Assembly (NCBI GenBank): GCA_934168355.1
Contig: CAKPNI010000033.1
Coordinates: 1 to 12,170 of the forward strand
DNA from: an uncultured Clostridia bacterium
Lineage (GTDB): Bacteria; Bacillota; Clostridia; TANB77; CAG-508
Direction: 5' to 3'
Length of the DNA stretch: 12,170 nucleotides
The notes beneath the pieces were generated by a model. It ran no database searches and was not told where the DNA came from. It saw only the letters and a program-made list of their open reading frames with translations. Position numbers and translations under genes: made by a program. Below are positions 1-7,386 of the stretch, piece by piece; positions within the stretch are counted from its first letter, which is position 1; each line of letters begins with the position of its first letter.

Positions 1-74
1 AATAATTCTTCTAATTTGTTTTCACTTGCTGGTCCTATTGTTCCAACTATTTTTGTTTTTCTTAAAGCTTTCAT
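1..74 (-). CDS. pyk: Pyruvate kinase, N-terminal fragment (gene runs off the left edge)
   Basis: Reading the minus strand from the ATG at 74-72 gives MKALRKTKIVGTIGPASENK, then LEEL. This matches the well-known pyruvate kinase N-terminus (RKTKIVCTIGPASE), the first strand of the TIM barrel. The enzyme makes pyruvate and ATP from phosphoenolpyruvate and ADP in the last step of glycolysis. Only 24 codons are inside the window. An AAGGAGG ribosome-binding site lies at 93-87, 12 nt from the start, which is a little long; no other ATG in this frame is better placed. The gene has its own promoter at 115-144. Family identity is near certain from the motif, but the rest of the protein cannot be judged here. 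Confidence 0.87.
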   Translation of the reverse strand, partial: MKALRKTKIVGTIGPASENKLEEL

Positions 75-114
75 TTCTTTAAAATTCCTCCTTCTAAAAA
101 TTACAACTTCGCCT

Positions 115-144
115 ATTATAACACATATTGTGTTGATTATTCAA
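115..144 (-). promoter_or_regulatory. Promoter of pyk, with an inverted repeat in the spacer
   Basis: On the minus strand a -35 box TTGAAT (144-139) and a perfect -10 box TATAAT (120-115) are separated by 18 nt. A TG one base upstream of the -10 makes it an extended -10. Transcription should start near 108, giving a leader of about 34 nt with the pyk ribosome-binding site. The inverted repeat AACACA-ATA-TGTGTT (134-120) fills the end of the spacer and touches the -10, so a repressor bound there would block the promoter; no regulator is identified. The rest of 75-220 holds no gene, and I see no clear terminator after ymdB. Confidence 0.7.
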
Positions 145-220
145 TAGTTTTTTTAAATTTTTCATAGCTTATTTTTTATGTAAATTAGTATTTTAAATCA
201 TATATAATATACATTTTGTT

Positions 221-991
221 TTAATGATTAATTTTTACAATTTTTATAACTTTATTTGTATTATCATCTATTTCAAATAATACACTATTAAACATAGCCT
301 CTCCTGTTGCTATTTTATATCTTTCTGGAAGTGATGTTGTAAATCTTTTAAGTGCCGCATCTTTGTCCATTCCAATTACTCCATTTTTTGGACCTGTCAT
401 TCCAATATCTGTAATAAATGCTGTTCCTTTTTCCAAAATCTGTTCATCTGCTGTTTGAGTATGTGTATGTGTCCCAAAAATTGCTGTTATTTCACCATCC
501 AAATAATATGCCATTGCTTTTTTCTCTGCTGTTGCCTCTGCATGAAAATCAAACATTATAATGTCCACTTCTGATTTTATTTTTTGAATAATTTCCCTAA
601 CAACCTCAAAAGGATTGTCAAGCATTATGCTTATTTCTGCTCTTCCAAGTGCATTAATAACTGCTATTTTTTTATCTTTACATTTGTATATATTATAACC
701 TTTTCCACAAACTGATTTTGGATAATTAGCCGGTCTTATTAACTTAGGTTCATCTATAAAACTAAAAATTTCTTTTTTTCCCCATGTATGATTTCCCATT
801 GTTACACAGTCTGCTCCTGCTGATAATATATCTTTAAAATTTTTCAATGTGATTCCCATTCCTTCTGCTGCATTTTCTCCATTTACTATTGCAAAATCTA
901 CATTATATTCATTTTTTATTTTTTGAAGTCTTTTTTGAAGTTCTTTCACTCCAATAGTACCTACAATATCTCCTACTGCCAAAATGTTCAT
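221..991 (-). CDS. ymdB: YmdB-family 2',3'-cyclic nucleotide phosphodiesterase / metallophosphoesterase
   Basis: This is a cytoplasmic calcineurin-like phosphoesterase of the TIGR00282/YmdB family. Bacillus subtilis YmdB hydrolyses 2',3'-cyclic nucleotides at a di-metal centre and affects the switch between biofilm and motile states. The 256-residue protein has the whole set of metal and catalytic residues in order: D8 (GDIVG), E39 and N40 (NGEN), N67 and H68 (MGNHTWG), H150 (FDFHAE), H175 and H177 (GTHTHT). The length is close to that of the B. subtilis protein (264 residues). The ATG at 991 follows a GAGG site 8 nt upstream. The gene lies 31 nt after the AAA-ATPase-like gene and may be co-transcribed with it. 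In many Firmicutes ymdB sits near rny or spoVS; neither is present here, so context adds no functional clue. Confidence 0.93.
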   Translation of the reverse strand: MNILAVGDIVGTIGVKELQKRLQKIKNEYNVDFAIVNGENAAEGMGITLKNFKDILSAGADCVTMGNHTWGKKEIFSFIDEPKLIRPANYPKSVCGKGYNIYKCKDKKIAVINALGRAEISIMLDNPFEVVREIIQKIKSEVDIIMFDFHAEATAEKKAMAYYLDGEITAIFGTHTHTQTADEQILEKGTAFITDIGMTGPKNGVIGMDKDAALKRFTTSLPERYKIATGEAMFNSVLFEIDDNTNKVIKIVKINH

Positions 992-1022
992 TTTCTTTTC
1001 CTCACTTTCTGCTTATTTTTTA

Positions 1023-2708
1023 CTATAATATTTCCTGAACATAAATTTCATTGCCTACAACAACAATTGTATATTTTCTGAGTCCCTTTATATCTTTTAT
1101 GTCATCAAATTCAGAGTATCTTTCAATTTGCTCTCTTGCCTCTTTTTGCTTGTCTTCTAATTTTGCCGTTTCTCCTTTTTTTATATATTTAAACTCAACC
1201 ATTATAGCCTTATATCCTTTTGCTCTATCTCTTGGTACAAGCAAAATATCCGGATAATTTCTATTTACTTCCATTTCTGATTTTGTAGAATAAGCATTTA
1301 TGTTCATTGCTATACAGTAAAATATTAATTTAACATATTTCTCATCAAACTTTATCATGTCACGATTTGATAAATTATTTAAATATATTTTTAGCACTTC
1401 TACTATTTTATCAATTCTTCCTTCCATTGCTAATTGTACTAGGATTTCTTGATTTGTACTATTATCTATTCTAAATTCTGCCTCTTGGTCCATTAATTGC
1501 ATAAAGTAACTTGCATATATTTCTTTCATTACTTTATTTGGTATTGTAAGCTCTGGTATTCCTACTAAATCTCCTGATATTGTTAAATATCCCAAATAAT
1601 ATAACATTGATACCATATCTGTTTCTGTAAACTCAATAGCTGGGTTAAACTTTTTTACAATTTCGCTTATTATAGGCTCTCCTTGCACCGTTTTTTGCAA
1701 TATTTCTAGTCTTTTTTCTCCTTTGCATAAGTCTAGCATTTTACCTATTTTACTATAATCACTTGCTATGTTCATATCAACTAGTTCAGTTGGTATTCTT
1801 TTTGACCACATATAACTTGATAAGAAATATAAGCACATTGTAGAATTGTATATTTGATTTTCTGCCTCTATATTAAATTTATATCCATCATAATTTTCTT
1901 TCATAATTGGCATTATTTTTTCTTGCTCTTCTAACGGTATCTTTTGATTCTTTAAAATTTCTACCAATTCACTTCCTGTGAATCCCATCATATCATTAAA
2001 TCTTATATCTTGCGAAATATCAGTTCCTATGTTAAACCCGCTTGTCAAACTATCTAATGTTATTGGCGCAACTCCAGTTATAAATATTCTATCAATTACT
2101 GTTTCGGTTCCTTCTTTTAAAACCTCATACCATTTTCTTACTCTTCCATTTTTTGATACTAAGTTTTTAAAATGTTCTGGATGAAATCCCAATAACTCAT
2201 TTGCAAAATGGTCATATTCGTCTATTATTACATATATTTTTTCGTTTGGTTTTTGTATAGCAAATGCTTTGAAAACATCATCTAGTATATCTTCGGCTGC
2301 ATTATCATTATTTATATAAAAATCTAATCCATATTTCTCTATAAATAATTTTATTGATCTTATCGTTTTATTTTTAAATCCTTTCATCGTTGTTTCTTCA
2401 TTCTCTGTATTTATTCCTGAAAAGTTAAATCTTAATATTGAATAACTATTTCTTAGTTTTGTTGGATTTTTTCCTATATATGTATTTTTGTATAAATTTT
2501 CAAATTCATCTGCTTTATTTTTATCATAATAGTATTCCAACACACTTGTAAATAGTGTTTTTCCAAATTTTCTTGGGCGCAGAAACATTATTCTTTTTTC
2601 TGGTAAATTTTCTAATTTTTCTATGTATTTTGTCTTATCTACATAATAATAATTGTCTTGTATTAATTCTTCATAATTACTTATTCCATATGGCATTTTT
2701 AGATTCAT
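1023..2708 (-). CDS. AAA-ATPase-like / PD-(D/E)XK nuclease-superfamily protein
   Basis: This 561-residue protein matches the two-domain family annotated as AAA-ATPase_like (PF09820) plus PD-(D/E)XK nuclease superfamily 9 (PF08011), common and often multi-copy in gut anaerobes. Visible features are the N-terminal YYVDKT motif (21-26), a Walker A-like loop RPRKFGKTL (44-52), a Walker B strand VIIDEYDHF (160-168) and the family motif ITGVAPI (210-216). The C-terminal nuclease-like core has P486-D487 and E505-F-K507, so both acidic residues and the lysine of a PD-(D/E)XK site are kept. AGGAGG lies 8 nt before the ATG at 2708. The cellular role of this family is not established; ATP-driven nucleic-acid processing or defence is only an inference. 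The gene appears intact, with a promoter overlapping the preceding terminator. Confidence 0.85.
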   Translation of the reverse strand: MNLKMPYGISNYEELIQDNYYYVDKTKYIEKLENLPEKRIMFLRPRKFGKTLFTSVLEYYYDKNKADEFENLYKNTYIGKNPTKLRNSYSILRFNFSGINTENEETTMKGFKNKTIRSIKLFIEKYGLDFYINNDNAAEDILDDVFKAFAIQKPNEKIYVIIDEYDHFANELLGFHPEHFKNLVSKNGRVRKWYEVLKEGTETVIDRIFITGVAPITLDSLTSGFNIGTDISQDIRFNDMMGFTGSELVEILKNQKIPLEEQEKIMPIMKENYDGYKFNIEAENQIYNSTMCLYFLSSYMWSKRIPTELVDMNIASDYSKIGKMLDLCKGEKRLEILQKTVQGEPIISEIVKKFNPAIEFTETDMVSMLYYLGYLTISGDLVGIPELTIPNKVMKEIYASYFMQLMDQEAEFRIDNSTNQEILVQLAMEGRIDKIVEVLKIYLNNLSNRDMIKFDEKYVKLIFYCIAMNINAYSTKSEMEVNRNYPDILLVPRDRAKGYKAIMVEFKYIKKGETAKLEDKQKEAREQIERYSEFDDIKDIKGLRKYTIVVVGNEIYVQEIL

Positions 2709-2734
2709 TTTTGGTTCCTCCTGTCTTCTGTTTT

Positions 2735-2763
2735 ATTTTAATGTAAAAAAGAAAAAATAGCAA
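2735..2763 (-). promoter_or_regulatory. Likely promoter of the AAA-ATPase-like gene, overlapping a terminator
   Basis: On the minus strand TTGCTA (2763-2758) and TAAAAT (2740-2735) are 17 nt apart. The -35 box falls inside the downstream arm of the ABC-operon terminator. A start site near 2728 would leave a leader of about 20 nt containing the AGGAGG site. Only about 80 nt separate the two genes, so this is the only reasonable promoter in the gap. The call rests on box matching alone. Confidence 0.45.
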
Positions 2764-2785
2764 GTGATATTGCTATTTTTTCTTT
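2742..2785 (-). terminator. Intrinsic terminator of the ABC exporter operon
   Basis: Two perfect 16-bp arms (2748-2763 and 2770-2785) enclose the six-base loop at 2764-2769. On the minus strand the stem is followed by a T-run. It starts only 3 nt past the ABC exporter stop codon. The arms begin with A/T runs, so the hairpin would also work on the other strand. Confidence 0.88.
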
Positions 2786-2788
2786 GAT

Positions 2789-4804
2789 TTATAACTCAAA
2801 CTGACTATTATACAAATCAGCATAAAATCCATGTTTCTCCATCAATTCCTCATGATTTCCTTGTTCAATAATATTACCATTATTAACAACCAAAATCAAA
2901 TCAGCATTTTTAATAGTAGACAATCTGTGAGCAATTATAAATGAAGTTTTGCCTTCTGTTAGCTTATCCATCGCCTTTTGAACAAGTTCTTCTGTTCTTG
3001 TATCAACATTAGATGTAGCCTCATCTAATATCAAAAATGGTGTTTTATTTAGCATTCCTCTTGCAATAGTTAAAAGTTGCTTTTGGCCAGCAGATATTTC
3101 GTCATTATCAGAAAGTTCTGTATCTAAACCTTTTGGTAATGTTTTTATAAAGTGGTCTAAACCAACAATTTTACAAACTTCTTTTACTTGTTCCTCTGTT
3201 ACATTTTCAGTGTTGTAAACTATATTTTCTTTTATTGTTCCATCAAATAGCCATGTGTCCTGTAAAACCATCGTAAATAAATCATGGATATTTTCTCTGG
3301 TTACTTCTTTTGTAGATACTCCATCAATTTTTATATCTCCTGAATTTATGTCGTAGAATTTCATAAGTAGATTTACCAAAGTAGTTTTTCCAGCTCCTGT
3401 AGGTCCTACGATTGCTATCTTTTGACCAGCTTTTGCTTTGGCACTAAAGTTTTGAATTGTAGGTTTTGGGTTGTTATCATATTGGAATACTACATTTTCA
3501 AACTCAATATCACCTTTAACTGTTGCTTTATCTAATTTCTTAGTAAATTTACTTTCATCTTGCATTTCTTCTTCGTCTAAGAATTCAAATACTCTCTCAC
3601 TTGCAGCTCCTGTTGATTGAAGTGATGTCATTGCCTGTGCTATTTGTGAAAGTGGAGATGTAAATAGTCTTACATATGTAATAAATGCAACTATAACACC
3701 AAATGAAATCATATTTTTCATTGTTAAAATTGCTCCTACTATACATACTGCAACATATCCAAGGTTTCCTATAAAGTTCATAAGAGGTTGCATTAATCCT
3801 GATAAAAATTGACTTTTTCTGTTTGCTTCATATACGTTTTTGTTTAAAACATCAAATTTTTCATTTGCAAGTTTTCCGCCATTATATGCTTTTACAACAT
3901 TTAATCCTGAATATACTTCTTCGATATGCCCATTTAATTTTCCAAGTTCAACCTGTCTTGCAACGAAGTATTTTTGTGATTTTCCAAGGATTCCAAACAT
4001 AAATATAAATCCTATTAAACTTGCACCAATAGCAGTTAATGCCATTATCCAGTTTGTGTAAAACATCATTACAATTGTTCCTAAAAATAGAACTGTTGCG
4101 CTTACTAATGTTGCTAATGATTGGTTCATACTTTGTGCAATTGTATCTATATCGTTTGTAACTCTTGATAAAATATCACCTATTAAGTGTTTGTCATAAT
4201 ATCTAAGTGGTAATTTGTTTATTTTATGTGATATTCTTGAACGCAAGCTTTTTGCGAATTTGTTTGCTACATCTGTCATTGCAATTGATTGAATAAATGT
4301 AAATAATGCACTTGTAATATATAGACTTGCTAATGTAATTGCAATTTTCTTAACTCCGTCCATATCCATTTTAGGTTCAACTACTGTTTTTATGCTCTCT
4401 GGCATTTCGTCTAATTTTGAATATAAATCAGTTGCACTGCTATTTTCGTCCATGCTGCTCATTATTTCCATAAATTTAGTTTGGTCTTCTATTCTTATTT
4501 TTGTTCCATCAATTTCGATTTCTTGCATATTTTGAGTCATAAAATTCTGCTGAACTTTTTCTGCTAAAATCTGCATATTATCTTTGTTTACAACTAATCC
4601 TTCAGATATTTTATCTGTTAAATCTGACAATTTATTTGGAGCAATTATAGACATTATAGAACCTAGAATTGCTAGAACTATTGCTATAAATATTAATATT
4701 TTGAAAGGCTTTAATTCTGAAAAAAGCCTTTTCATTGCTCCTTTAAAGTCTTTTGCTTTGTCGGTAGGGTCTCCGCCTCTACCCATTGGTCCTCCTCTAG
4801 GCAT
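2789..4804 (-). CDS. Heterodimeric ABC exporter, subunit with the canonical ATPase residues (LmrD/BmrD-like)
   Basis: This 671-residue half-transporter has a type IV (ABCB-like) membrane domain followed by a nucleotide-binding domain: Walker A GPTGAGKTT (467-475), Q-loop Q515, signature ISAGQ (570-574), Walker B LILDE with catalytic E595, and H-loop H626. The signature is degenerate (SAGQ for SGGQ), while Walker B and the H-loop are intact. Paired with the upstream subunit this gives one consensus and one degenerate ATP site, as in BmrCD and TM287/288. Between TM1 (about 34-54) and TM2 (about 153-175) lies an unusually long, charged, probably extracellular segment of about 95 residues. The start overlaps the end of the partner gene by 8 nt, with AAGGAGG 9 nt upstream, so translation is probably coupled. 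Likely a multidrug or peptide/lipid exporter; the substrate cannot be read from sequence. Confidence 0.93.
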   Translation of the reverse strand: MPRGGPMGRGGDPTDKAKDFKGAMKRLFSELKPFKILIFIAIVLAILGSIMSIIAPNKLSDLTDKISEGLVVNKDNMQILAEKVQQNFMTQNMQEIEIDGTKIRIEDQTKFMEIMSSMDENSSATDLYSKLDEMPESIKTVVEPKMDMDGVKKIAITLASLYITSALFTFIQSIAMTDVANKFAKSLRSRISHKINKLPLRYYDKHLIGDILSRVTNDIDTIAQSMNQSLATLVSATVLFLGTIVMMFYTNWIMALTAIGASLIGFIFMFGILGKSQKYFVARQVELGKLNGHIEEVYSGLNVVKAYNGGKLANEKFDVLNKNVYEANRKSQFLSGLMQPLMNFIGNLGYVAVCIVGAILTMKNMISFGVIVAFITYVRLFTSPLSQIAQAMTSLQSTGAASERVFEFLDEEEMQDESKFTKKLDKATVKGDIEFENVVFQYDNNPKPTIQNFSAKAKAGQKIAIVGPTGAGKTTLVNLLMKFYDINSGDIKIDGVSTKEVTRENIHDLFTMVLQDTWLFDGTIKENIVYNTENVTEEQVKEVCKIVGLDHFIKTLPKGLDTELSDNDEISAGQKQLLTIARGMLNKTPFLILDEATSNVDTRTEELVQKAMDKLTEGKTSFIIAHRLSTIKNADLILVVNNGNIIEQGNHEELMEKHGFYADLYNSQFEL

Positions 4805-6560
4805 TATCTAATTCCTCCTTTGACAATTGTGATAGTGCTATTTGTTTATAGACATCACAAGTTTTTAATAATTCTTTATGTGTACCCATTCCAACTACTT
4901 TTCCTTCATCTAATACAAGGATTTTATCAGCGTTCATAATTGTTCCAATTCTTTGGGCAACAATTAGAGTTGTAGCATCTTTAGTATATTTCTTTAATTC
5001 TTTTCTTAATATACTGTCTGTTTTATAATCTAATGCTGAAAAACTATCATCAAATATATAAATTTCTGGGTCCCTTGCAATAGCTCTTGCAATTGAAAGT
5101 CTTTGTTTTTGACCGCCAGATACGTTTGTTCCACTTTGTGCCATTTGTGTATCATAGCTATTTTCCATTTTTTCAACAAAATCTTTTCCTTGTGCTACTT
5201 CGATTGCTTCTTTTACTTTTTCTCTCGAAATTTCACCTTTTCCATTATCTCCATAAGATACGTTTCCACTTACTGTATCATTAAATATTACTGCTTTTTG
5301 TGATACATATCCTATTTTGTCATGTAGAAAATGCTGGGTATAATCTTTTACATTTACTCCATCAACCAAAACCTCGCCTTCTGTTGCATCATAAAATCTT
5401 GGAATTAGGTTAATTAATGTTGATTTTCCAGAACCTGTTGAACCAATAAATGCTATTGTTTCACCTTTATTTGCTTTAAATGATACATCTTTTAAAACAT
5501 AATCTTCTCCATCTGGATATTTAAATCCAACATTTTTGAATTCAACTGTTCCTACTTCATTATTTTTGTTTTTATCAATAGTTCCATCTTTTACAGTAAT
5601 TTCTGTATCTAGGACTTCATTTATACGGTTTGCAGAAACCTGAGCCCTTGGTACCATCATAAATATCATTGCAAGCATTAAGAATGACATTATAACTTGC
5701 ATTGCATATGAACTAAATACAACCATATTTCCAAAGATTCCTATTTTGTCTGCCATTCCTGCATCTCTTATTAAATATGCTCCTATAAAGTAAATTCCAA
5801 GTGTTAAGAAATACATTACCAAATACATTGTTGGAGATAATACTGAAAAAGCTTTTTGGTTGAATAATTGTTGATTTGTAAGTTTAGTATTTACTTCTTC
5901 AAATTTATTTTCTTGATAATTTTCAGCATTAAATGCTCTTACCACTCTTATTCCTGTAAGGTTTTCTCTTGTAACCTCATTTATCTTATCTATTAATTTT
6001 TGAACAATTTTAAATCTTGGCATTACAATTGACATCAATACTGCAATTACAGATAGTAAAATTACAACTCCAACCGCTGTTAAAGAGCTCCACTGCCAAC
6101 TTTTGTTTAAAATTTTTGTTACAGCCCAAATTGCTGTTATTGGTGCTTTTATACTTAATTGTAATCCCATTGCAATTACCATCTGAATTTGTGTTATATC
6201 ATTTGTTGTTCTTGTTATTAAACTACTTGTTGAAAATCCTTTAACCTCATTCATTGCTAGGTTTCCAACTTTGTTAAATAGTTTTTTTCTTACTTTCATA
6301 GAAAATGTTGCAGATATTCCAGATGCTATATATCCCACAATTATCGCAGATACTAAGCTTCCAAAGGCACACGCTAACATATATCCACCATTTTTTACAA
6401 TTTCAGACATTTCGCTTCCTTCTGTTTGTACAAGTACTGTTATTTCTGACATGTAGTCTGGCATTTTTAGCTCTAGCCATACTTGACCTATTATTAGTAT
6501 TAGACATACTAGCGCTAGTAACCATTCTTTTTTGCCTAGGTTTTTTAATAATTTTATCAT
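4797..6560 (-). CDS. Heterodimeric ABC exporter, subunit with degenerate Walker B/H-loop (LmrC/BmrC-like)
   Basis: This 587-residue half-transporter has about six membrane helices in residues 12-310, then a nucleotide-binding domain: Walker A GSTGSGKST (373-381), Q-loop Q421, canonical signature VSGGQ (480-484), Walker B IYIFDD with D505 where the catalytic glutamate is expected, and Q536 in place of the H-loop histidine. These changes are typical of the non-catalytic half of heterodimeric exporters. I place the start at the ATG at 6560, with GGAGG 5 nt upstream. An upstream ATG at 6659 would add 33 residues, but they are encoded by the palindrome at 6571-6627 and that codon lies at the predicted transcription start. 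First gene of a two-gene operon with the 2789-4804 subunit. Confidence 0.93.
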   Translation of the reverse strand: MIKLLKNLGKKEWLLALVCLILIIGQVWLELKMPDYMSEITVLVQTEGSEMSEIVKNGGYMLACAFGSLVSAIIVGYIASGISATFSMKVRKKLFNKVGNLAMNEVKGFSTSSLITRTTNDITQIQMVIAMGLQLSIKAPITAIWAVTKILNKSWQWSSLTAVGVVILLSVIAVLMSIVMPRFKIVQKLIDKINEVTRENLTGIRVVRAFNAENYQENKFEEVNTKLTNQQLFNQKAFSVLSPTMYLVMYFLTLGIYFIGAYLIRDAGMADKIGIFGNMVVFSSYAMQVIMSFLMLAMIFMMVPRAQVSANRINEVLDTEITVKDGTIDKNKNNEVGTVEFKNVGFKYPDGEDYVLKDVSFKANKGETIAFIGSTGSGKSTLINLIPRFYDATEGEVLVDGVNVKDYTQHFLHDKIGYVSQKAVIFNDTVSGNVSYGDNGKGEISREKVKEAIEVAQGKDFVEKMENSYDTQMAQSGTNVSGGQKQRLSIARAIARDPEIYIFDDSFSALDYKTDSILRKELKKYTKDATTLIVAQRIGTIMNADKILVLDEGKVVGMGTHKELLKTCDVYKQIALSQLSKEELDNA

Positions 6561-6570
6561 TTTTTCCTCC

Positions 6571-6627
6571 TTTTTTGAAATGGGGACGGTTCCTTTTTGA
6601 AAAAGGAACCGTCCCCATTTCAAAAAA
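6571..6627. repeat. 57-bp perfect palindrome, REP/MITE-like (element A)
   Basis: Two perfect 28-nt arms (6571-6598 and 6600-6627) meet at a single central G. The core is GGGGACGGTTCCTTTTT and its complement, far more GC-rich than the surroundings. A partial extra half-unit (ATGTCCCAAA) follows at about 6629-6638. In the ABC exporter mRNA it would form a long hairpin ending directly at the AAAAAAGGAGG ribosome-binding site. It is related to the palindromes at 9416-9477 and 8423-8453. No T-run follows the hairpin on the minus strand, so it is not a conventional terminator for that direction. Confidence 0.85.
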
Positions 6628-6664
6628 AATGTCCCAAATACGAAATACTTTTTGTGCATCGTTT

Positions 6665-6694
6665 ATTATATTATATTTTTTTTGGCAATGTCAA
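6665..6694 (-). promoter_or_regulatory. Promoter of the ABC exporter operon
   Basis: On the minus strand a perfect -35 TTGACA (6694-6689) and perfect -10 TATAAT (6670-6665) are separated by 18 nt. Transcription should start near 6658, leaving a leader of about 98 nt that contains palindrome A. Just upstream of the -35 is the inverted repeat TTGTG-N8-CACAA (6698-6715), a possible activator or repressor site; no regulator gene is adjacent. Confidence 0.82.
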
Positions 6695-6737
6695 GGATTG
6701 TGTGCTAATTCACAAAAGTTTCACATTTAAAGATAAC

Positions 6738-6776
6738 AAAAAGCAATTACTCCAAACTCTTAAGTAATTGCTTTTT
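6738..6776. repeat. Terminator-like hairpin, first copy of a duplicated hairpin
   Basis: The arms AAAAAGCAATTACT (6738-6751) and AGTAATTGCTTTTT (6763-6776) form a 14-bp stem with an 11-nt loop, followed on the plus strand by another T. It lies between two divergent promoters (6665-6694 minus, 6802-6830 plus), where no annotated transcript ends. The same stem recurs at 7534-7570, on the far side of the toxin cassette. It may terminate an unseen short transcript or insulate the two promoters. Confidence 0.75.
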
Positions 6777-6801
6777 TATTTAATCTTTTAGCAAACTTTT
6801 G

Positions 6802-6830
6802 TTTACAAATATGTCGTCATATGATATACT
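6802..6830 (+). promoter_or_regulatory. Promoter of the MazF-like gene
   Basis: TTTACA (6802-6807) and TATACT (6825-6830) are 17 nt apart. Transcription would start near 6837, only a few bases before the Shine-Dalgarno sequence GAGGTGAT. An inverted repeat ATATG-N4-CATAT (6809-6822) lies in the spacer and could be an operator. Confidence 0.65.
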
Positions 6831-6845
6831 TATTTAGAAAGTGAG

Positions 6846-7337
6846 GTGATATTTATTAATATAGAAATTCATAACTATCTAAATAAAACTGAACACCAAC
6901 TAAATAATCCTAAATTTAATAATCCTATTGAATTTGCAGAATGGACATATGAAAAAGCTAAAATAAACTTCAACACAACTTTTCCAAATTTTCCTATATA
7001 CAATAATTTTATTTATTGGTGTAATCTTGGAATTAATATTGGTAGTGAACAAAACAAAATAAGGCCCACATTAATTTTGCGTTCGTTTAAGCAATCTCCG
7101 ATATGTACTATTTTACCTTTAACATCTAAAAGACTGCAAGATAAATTTCAATTTCACATTGATTTGGAAAATTTAAATTCTACTGTCTTAATAGAACAAA
7201 TTAGAGTTGTTAGCAAATTACGTTTTTTAAATCCTTATAGATTAAAGGGAAAATTAGTTACAATTTCTCAAAATGATTGGGATAAAATAAATATTCAACT
7301 TGAAAATCTATATAAATTAAGGCCTTTATCAAAATAA
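6846..7337 (+). CDS. PemK/MazF-like toxin, no adjacent antitoxin gene
   Basis: The C-terminal two-thirds match the PemK/MazF endoribonuclease toxin fold: IYWCNLG (56-62), GSEQ (66-69), R73-P74, the PLTS strand with T93, and the EQIR motif (117-120). R73 and T93 correspond to the catalytic Arg and Thr of MazF. About 50 residues of predominantly polar, helix-prone sequence precede the domain, and the usual RG(D/E) before the first strand is missing. MazF enzymes cut single-stranded mRNA at short motifs. There is no ATG: the longest frame opens with GTG at 6846, but that GTG lies inside the SD-like GAGGTGAT, so a rare ATT at 6855 (8 nt after GAGG) is a real alternative. No antitoxin ORF is found on either side. 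It is the only plus-strand gene in the window. Family fairly sure; activity unproven. Confidence 0.8.
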   Translation: MIFINIEIHNYLNKTEHQLNNPKFNNPIEFAEWTYEKAKINFNTTFPNFPIYNNFIYWCNLGINIGSEQNKIRPTLILRSFKQSPICTILPLTSKRLQDKFQFHIDLENLNSTVLIEQIRVVSKLRFLNPYRLKGKLVTISQNDWDKINIQLENLYKLRPLSK

Positions 7338-7350
7338 TTTCTTATTTCTA

Positions 7351-7380
7351 TTGACTTTTTCTCATTGTTTAGTTTATAAT
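7351..7380 (+). promoter_or_regulatory. Promoter of small RNA unit 1
   Basis: TTGACT (7351-7356) and a perfect TATAAT (7375-7380) are separated by 18 nt. The promoter begins 14 nt after the MazF-like stop codon and has no ORF downstream before a terminator at 7435-7463, which implies a short non-coding transcript. Confidence 0.72.
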
Positions 7381-7386
7381 AAAAAT

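Noticed and set aside
6561..6659. 33-residue N-terminal extension of the first ABC exporter subunit
   Set aside because: It is translated from palindrome A; the initiating codon sits at the predicted transcription start, while the ATG at 6560 has a perfect ribosome-binding site and fits the family N-terminus.
6305..6730. 141-residue plus-strand ORF antisense to the ABC exporter
   Set aside because: Its composition is that of an antisense reading of membrane helices, it runs through palindrome A, and there is no ribosome-binding site.
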